DNA from: Saprospiraceae bacterium
Lineage (GTDB): Bacteria; Bacteroidota; Bacteroidia; Chitinophagales; Saprospiraceae
Direction: 5' to 3'
Length of the DNA: 35,988 bases
NCBI GenBank assembly: GCA_020850225.1
Contig: JADZFD010000019.1
Coordinates: 1-35,988, forward strand
Shown here piece by piece: positions 32,816 through 35,988 of this stretch (its first letter is position 1; each line of letters begins with the position of its first letter). The notes beneath the pieces are model-generated. The model saw nothing but the letters and a program-made list of their open reading frames with translations. It did not search any database and was not told the DNA's origin. Position numbers and translations under genes: made by a program.

Positions 32816-34063
32816 CTACGCCTCTTTATTTTCTACTTGAGGGCCATGATGCGTTTTAGCTCGATAGTACAACGCAATACAGAGTCCAAAATATATGTAA
32901 TAATGCCTAAAATGTATAGAACCATTAGACAAAGATTCCAATATAAAATAGAGTCCAAGCAGAGAAAGTGGAAAGTATTGTGATTCCAATTTAAAAAGTG
33001 CTTCCTTCATATTCTTCCATTGCAAATATAAATATACCAAGTAAAGTACACCAAGTTGGGCAGCAACTCCAAAATAACTATCCATCGGCGTTACTTTAGG
33101 CATAGTTGCCGGATAACGACCTTCTAAAGTCAGGTAATTCAACTGATCAATAAAATGGCCGTGACCTACTCCAAACAAGATATTTTCGCTAAATAATAAG
33201 AAACCACTTTTGAATAAATAATAGTAAACAGTAGGATATATCATAACGTTTCCCACCGAAAATCCCGATGCCGTATTCACCGCAAATGAAGACGAAAAGT
33301 CACTTTCTTCTCTATTTATTGAGAATACAAACTGACTAAAAATAAGATAAAACACACCTGCAAGTATAAGGGCCGGTTTTGTATATTTTTTGATATTATA
33401 GTTTTTCCAAAGGTATAAACTGGTGGCTAAAACAATCAAAAGTAAACCTTCCTTGGTCAGGCTCAACAATGCCACCAATAGCGTCAGTCCGAAATCCACT
33501 TTACTATATTTGTCAAACGATGTTTTTAGAGTTGCAAAAAAGGCGTATACGCTGATGAGAATATTGGGTGAGTAATTAAAGCCTTTCACTCGTACAACGT
33601 CACCAAAATAAGGATAATCAGGGTAATATAGCACAAGCCGGGTACTGCCCGAAATAAAATACCACAAAAGTCCCGTTATCACTAGCCCATTCAAGGTATA
33701 GAAAGCCACTTTCGCAGCCACAGCCAGGTACTTTTCCATTTTTTCTCCCTTTCTCATCACAAAATAGAAGGTAACGAGGCTCAAAATACTCAGATATATC
33801 AATCCGAGATTCTCAGTTATCACCTGATTACTAAAATAAACGAGGGCATTGATCATCGCAATAAATATAAGAAGGATGAAAGGCCAATGAAACCGACCCC
33901 ATTTATAATTTCCTTTTTTGCATATTCCGGACGATAAACCGCTCAAAAGCATCATTAAAAAGATGATCTCAGTCGGTTGAAAAGCATATCCAATACCCTG
34001 AATAAAGAATAAGTGGCTGAAACCGACAGAAATAATCAGAGAGATAATGAGGATTCCTTCCAT
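32816..34063 (-). CDS. O-antigen polymerase/ligase-like membrane protein
   Basis: A 415-aa integral membrane protein with about ten to twelve hydrophobic helices and a large loop near residues 255-330. The general layout (many helices, a big external loop with GHGHFIDQLNYL, PMDSYFGVAAQLGVL) is that of the Wzy/WaaL O-antigen polymerase-ligase superfamily. With a Wzm/Wzt system a dedicated polymerase is not required, so ligation of the finished chain to its acceptor is as likely as polymerisation. Sequence similarity in this superfamily is too low to decide by eye. It is the first gene of the stretch leading into the GT4-like gene. Confidence 0.8.
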   Translation of the reverse strand: MEGILIISLIISVGFSHLFFIQGIGYAFQPTEIIFLMMLLSGLSSGICKKGNYKWGRFHWPFILLIFIAMINALVYFSNQVITENLGLIYLSILSLVTFYFVMRKGEKMEKYLAVAAKVAFYTLNGLVITGLLWYFISGSTRLVLYYPDYPYFGDVVRVKGFNYSPNILISVYAFFATLKTSFDKYSKVDFGLTLLVALLSLTKEGLLLIVLATSLYLWKNYNIKKYTKPALILAGVFYLIFSQFVFSINREESDFSSSFAVNTASGFSVGNVMIYPTVYYYLFKSGFLLFSENILFGVGHGHFIDQLNYLTLEGRYPATMPKVTPMDSYFGVAAQLGVLYLVYLYLQWKNMKEALFKLESQYFPLSLLGLYFILESLSNGSIHFRHYYIYFGLCIALYYRAKTHHGPQVENKEA

Positions 34064-34612
34064 TCTTACTTCTACATTGGGACAACCCCATTAAAAATCA
34101 AGAAAAGTCTGATCTCCACGACACCCTTTCTGCCCAAAAAATCGCTTTGTGTAAATTTCTCCATTAATTGGGTTCAATTTCAATTTGATAAATTTATTGT
34201 AGGATTTCGTTAATCATCTTCGTTGAAAAGTCTTAATCCGTTTTTTATCATGATATCAAATAGACTAAGTAAAAGAATTTAAAAATATCCGTCTAAAACA
34301 CTAAAAGGGGAAAGGCAGATTTTGACACCCTTTAAAATAGACAACTTCCTTTAAATACTATATTTCGATTCAGTTTAGCTCACCATTTTCGTTAATAAAT
34401 CATGAAGTCATGGAACGATTTTAGAAAATGTTGAGCGATTTTGCGAAGCGAAAAAGCCATATCGAAAGTGTCCTTTCTTTGTTTCGTTTCTTTGGGCAAG
34501 CAAAGAAATGAAACAAACATCCAGCCTAAAAAACTATTGTAAAACCGTATTTGATGTTATCAATTACAAATGACACATTTGATGCACCCGTATATTTGTA
34601 ACAATCGCCTAT
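34064..34612. other. Intergenic gap inside the polysaccharide cluster
   Basis: 549 bases without a gene, strongly AT-rich. No transposase remnant or frameshifted transferase was found in the frames examined. The right part holds a near-perfect 17-bp hairpin (34478-34517) and, before it, a small imperfect palindrome TTTTGCGAAGCGAAAA (34439-34454). Confidence 0.5.
34478..34517. repeat. Long stem-loop (17-bp arms)
   Basis: TTTGTTTCGTTTCTTTG (34478-34494) pairs with CAAAGAAATGAAACAAA (34501-34517) with a single mismatch, which is a G-U wobble in one RNA strand, around the loop GGCAAG. There is no T tract. Long palindromes with a GGGCAAGCAAA centre are, as far as I recall, found as scattered intergenic elements in related Bacteroidota. 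Confidence 0.75.
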
Positions 34613-35659
34613 TCAACGAGATTTCTCACATTTTTCAATACTTTTCACCACCTCCAGAATATCCTTAGCAATAATATCATCAGCAAACACTTCCATCACT
34701 TTCTCCCTTCCGTTTTTACCCATTTCCATTCTGGCTTCCGGAGACAGGCTGAGCATTTTTTCAATTGCTGCTGCCAAAGCATTTTCATCCTGTGCCGGTA
34801 CCAGAAAGCCATTAACACCGTCATCCACCGTTTCCCGACAACCGGCGGTATCCGTTGTAATAACGGGTTTAGCCATTGACATCGCTTCGATATTGACCCG
34901 TGGCAAACCTTCTCTGTACGACGGCAATACGATACAATCACTTTGAGTAATAATGTCCCGGACATCCTTTAAGAATCCGTGATAGAAAACAATTCCTTTC
35001 TCTATCCAGGACACAAGATCATCCCTGTCAACTGTAGACGGATTGTTATCGTCCAATTCGCCGACTACCCAAAACTGTACATCAGGAAATTTGGATTTAA
35101 TAATGGATGCAGCTTTGACAAATTCTCTGATACCCTTGTCATACAACAATCGACCTATAAAAGTAAATATGATTTTACTATCTTGTTTCGTATGTACTCT
35201 GGGAGAAAAATAACGGGTATCCACACCGCAACCCTTAACTGCCACGGACTGGTTTAGGGTACATATTCCTTTCGCAATAAAAATATTTCTGTCTTCCTGA
35301 TTCTCAAATATAAACTTTCTGTGAAATCTGCCAGAAATCTTGAATAACCATGTCATTATTCTACTAACAAATCCCGGATTTATAAACGCATAACCGAGTC
35401 CTGTTACTGTTGCTATGGATCTAATTCCTGTAAATCCTGCCGCAATACCTCCATATATGTTCGGTTTGTTGGTAAAGTGCAGTATAATATCCGGCTTGAT
35501 TTTCTTGTATCTCCTGATTAACTCCAGCAATAACAACAAATCTTTCAACGGATTGGTACTGTCTCTGTCCAGCATACGCAGGCTAAAATGTCTTACTATA
35601 GGATATTTTTCCTTGTAGGAGAGATATTCGTCTACTGGTGCAATCACTACAACTTGCAT
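34613..35659 (-). CDS. Glycosyltransferase family 4 protein, N-terminus without a standard start codon
   Basis: A GT-B transferase of the PglA/CapM-like group that acts early in polysaccharide assembly on undecaprenyl-linked sugars. Motifs are DIILHFTNKPNIYGGIAA, ATVTGLGYAF, VKGCGVDTRYFSPR and the donor half with FTFIGRLLYDKGIREF and SYREGLPRVNIEAMSMAKPVI, which contains E-x7-E. From the ATG at 35659 the protein is 348 aa, but this ATG lies in the middle of the first conserved strand. The same frame upstream encodes KTIALVANSTWNIYNF and the rest of the standard N-terminus, back to a stop at 35759-35761, with no ATG, GTG or TTG. The true protein is therefore probably about 380 aa, starting at an unusual codon. 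Confidence 0.88.
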   Translation of the reverse strand: MQVVVIAPVDEYLSYKEKYPIVRHFSLRMLDRDSTNPLKDLLLLLELIRRYKKIKPDIILHFTNKPNIYGGIAAGFTGIRSIATVTGLGYAFINPGFVSRIMTWLFKISGRFHRKFIFENQEDRNIFIAKGICTLNQSVAVKGCGVDTRYFSPRVHTKQDSKIIFTFIGRLLYDKGIREFVKAASIIKSKFPDVQFWVVGELDDNNPSTVDRDDLVSWIEKGIVFYHGFLKDVRDIITQSDCIVLPSYREGLPRVNIEAMSMAKPVITTDTAGCRETVDDGVNGFLVPAQDENALAAAIEKMLSLSPEARMEMGKNGREKVMEVFADDIIAKDILEVVKSIEKCEKSR

Positions 35660-35755
35660 ACCTTCAGCAACAAACCTGTCTATCAGATTTAGTCTGAAAT
35701 TATAAATATTCCAGGTAGAGTTCGCTACCAGTGCTATGGTTTTTCTAGTTTCTAT
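35660..35755 (-). other. In-frame 5' extension of the GT4 gene, candidate AUA start
   Basis: Thirty-two codons that continue the GT4 frame upstream of its first ATG and encode the family's conserved N-terminal strand (KTIALVANSTWNIYNF). The first possible codon after the stop TAA is GAT, then ATA at 35753-35755, which would give a normal-length N-terminus. CTG codons occur deeper in the extension. A sequencing error or a decayed start codon cannot be excluded. Confidence 0.65.
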
Positions 35756-35812
35756 ATCTTAGTGATTTATAAGTACTTAATTTTAAGTATGGAAAACAAC
35801 TATAAGCTAAAA

Positions 35813-35922
35813 TGCAAATTATCATAAACTAAACTGCAAATATTCATACTTAAAACTGCAAATTATCATAAATTAAACTGCAAATATTCATACTTTAAAT
35901 TGCAAATTATCATAAACCGGAT
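35813..35922. repeat. Five tandem 22-bp repeats (alternating A and B units)
   Basis: Units begin at 35813, 35835, 35857, 35879 and 35901, each exactly 22 bases and opening with TGCAAAT. Units 1, 3 and 5 read TGCAAATTATCATAAA; units 2 and 4 read TGCAAATATTCATACTT. The A-type units contain the small palindrome TTAT-C-ATAA. The array lies about 58 bases upstream of the GT4 frame and about 44 bases before a rightward promoter element. Identical spacing at two helical turns suits cooperative protein binding. Confidence 0.85.
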
Positions 35923-35965
35923 AAACCAACACTGGTTATTTCCTTTAGATGTATTGTTTTGTCAC

Positions 35966-35973
35966 TATTTTTG
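35966..35973 (+). promoter_or_regulatory. TAnnTTTG -7 element at the right edge
   Basis: TATTTTTG points to a plus-strand gene starting just beyond the window. Together with the minus-strand GT4 gene this makes the 22-bp repeat array a divergent control region. Confidence 0.45.
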
Positions 35974-35988
35974 CATATACCAGCAAAA

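Noticed and set aside
34064-34213. Short open frame on the plus strand in the polysaccharide gap
   Set aside because: It starts inside the minus-strand polymerase-like gene, has no motif and looks like a shadow frame.
35813-35922. CRISPR array
   Set aside because: The 22-bp units are directly adjacent with no unique spacers, and no cas gene is present.

Overview
This 36 kb window comes from a free-living member of the Bacteroidota; I cannot place it more finely, although the gene mix would fit a Saprospiria- or Chitinophagia-like lineage. The evidence is consistent across the window. Genes are preceded by the Bacteroidota promoter element TAnnTTTG, almost none has a Shine-Dalgarno sequence, one secreted protein ends in a type IX secretion (T9SS) sorting tail, and families typical of the phylum are present (SusD-free TonB receptor, carboxypeptidase-regulatory-like domain protein, RprX/RprY-like two-component pair). 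No rRNA, tRNA, CRISPR array, intact insertion sequence or prophage gene was seen.

Layout. 0.4-8.5 kb (minus strand): a secreted zinc amidase of the peptidoglycan-recognition type with a T9SS tail; a pirin / NADPH-dependent FMN reductase pair in which the pirin carries an unusual export-like N-terminus; a histidine kinase / response regulator pair; and the chaperone HtpG. 8.8-12.5 kb (plus strand): a YD-repeat lipoprotein-like protein, then a small Cys-rich membrane-anchored protein followed by a TonB-dependent receptor. The receptor carries the CxxxM...HxM residues of the OprC/NosA copper receptors, so this looks like an outer-membrane copper uptake locus; palindromic elements lie between the two genes. 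12.6-22.9 kb: housekeeping and envelope genes (DUF1015 protein, a small CarboxypepD_reg-like protein, HU, a lipoprotein M1 aminopeptidase, two thioredoxin-fold exported proteins, an OmpA-family protein, a ComF-type phosphoribosyltransferase and a four-helix membrane protein). 23.2-25.9 kb: mnmH-selD, the two genes needed to make 2-selenouridine in tRNA, with a cysteine-type SelD, then a DoxX-like membrane protein. 26.4-35.8 kb: a surface polysaccharide cluster with five glycosyltransferases that are clearly GT2 or GT4, one further GT-B-like transferase, a Wzm/Wzt ABC exporter whose ATPase has a C-terminal cargo-recognition-like domain, and an O-antigen polymerase/ligase-like membrane protein.

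Structure beyond the genes. Two intergenic regions 20 kb apart (6.26 and 26.02 kb) share an 86-87 bp repeat with weaker homology beyond it, and both carry a CCTTAT word repeated with a period of about 43 bp. Five tandem 22-bp units (35.81-35.92 kb) sit upstream of the last glycosyltransferase, between it and a rightward promoter at the window edge. That glycosyltransferase has its conserved N-terminus encoded in frame but with no ATG, GTG or TTG start. A near-perfect 17-bp hairpin sits in the 549-bp gap at 34.1-34.6 kb. Three classical or bidirectional terminators separate convergent genes.

The best candidates for something under-described are the copper-receptor locus with its small Cys-rich partner and palindromes, and the three intergenic repeat structures. 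I do not see evidence for a completely new multi-gene system.
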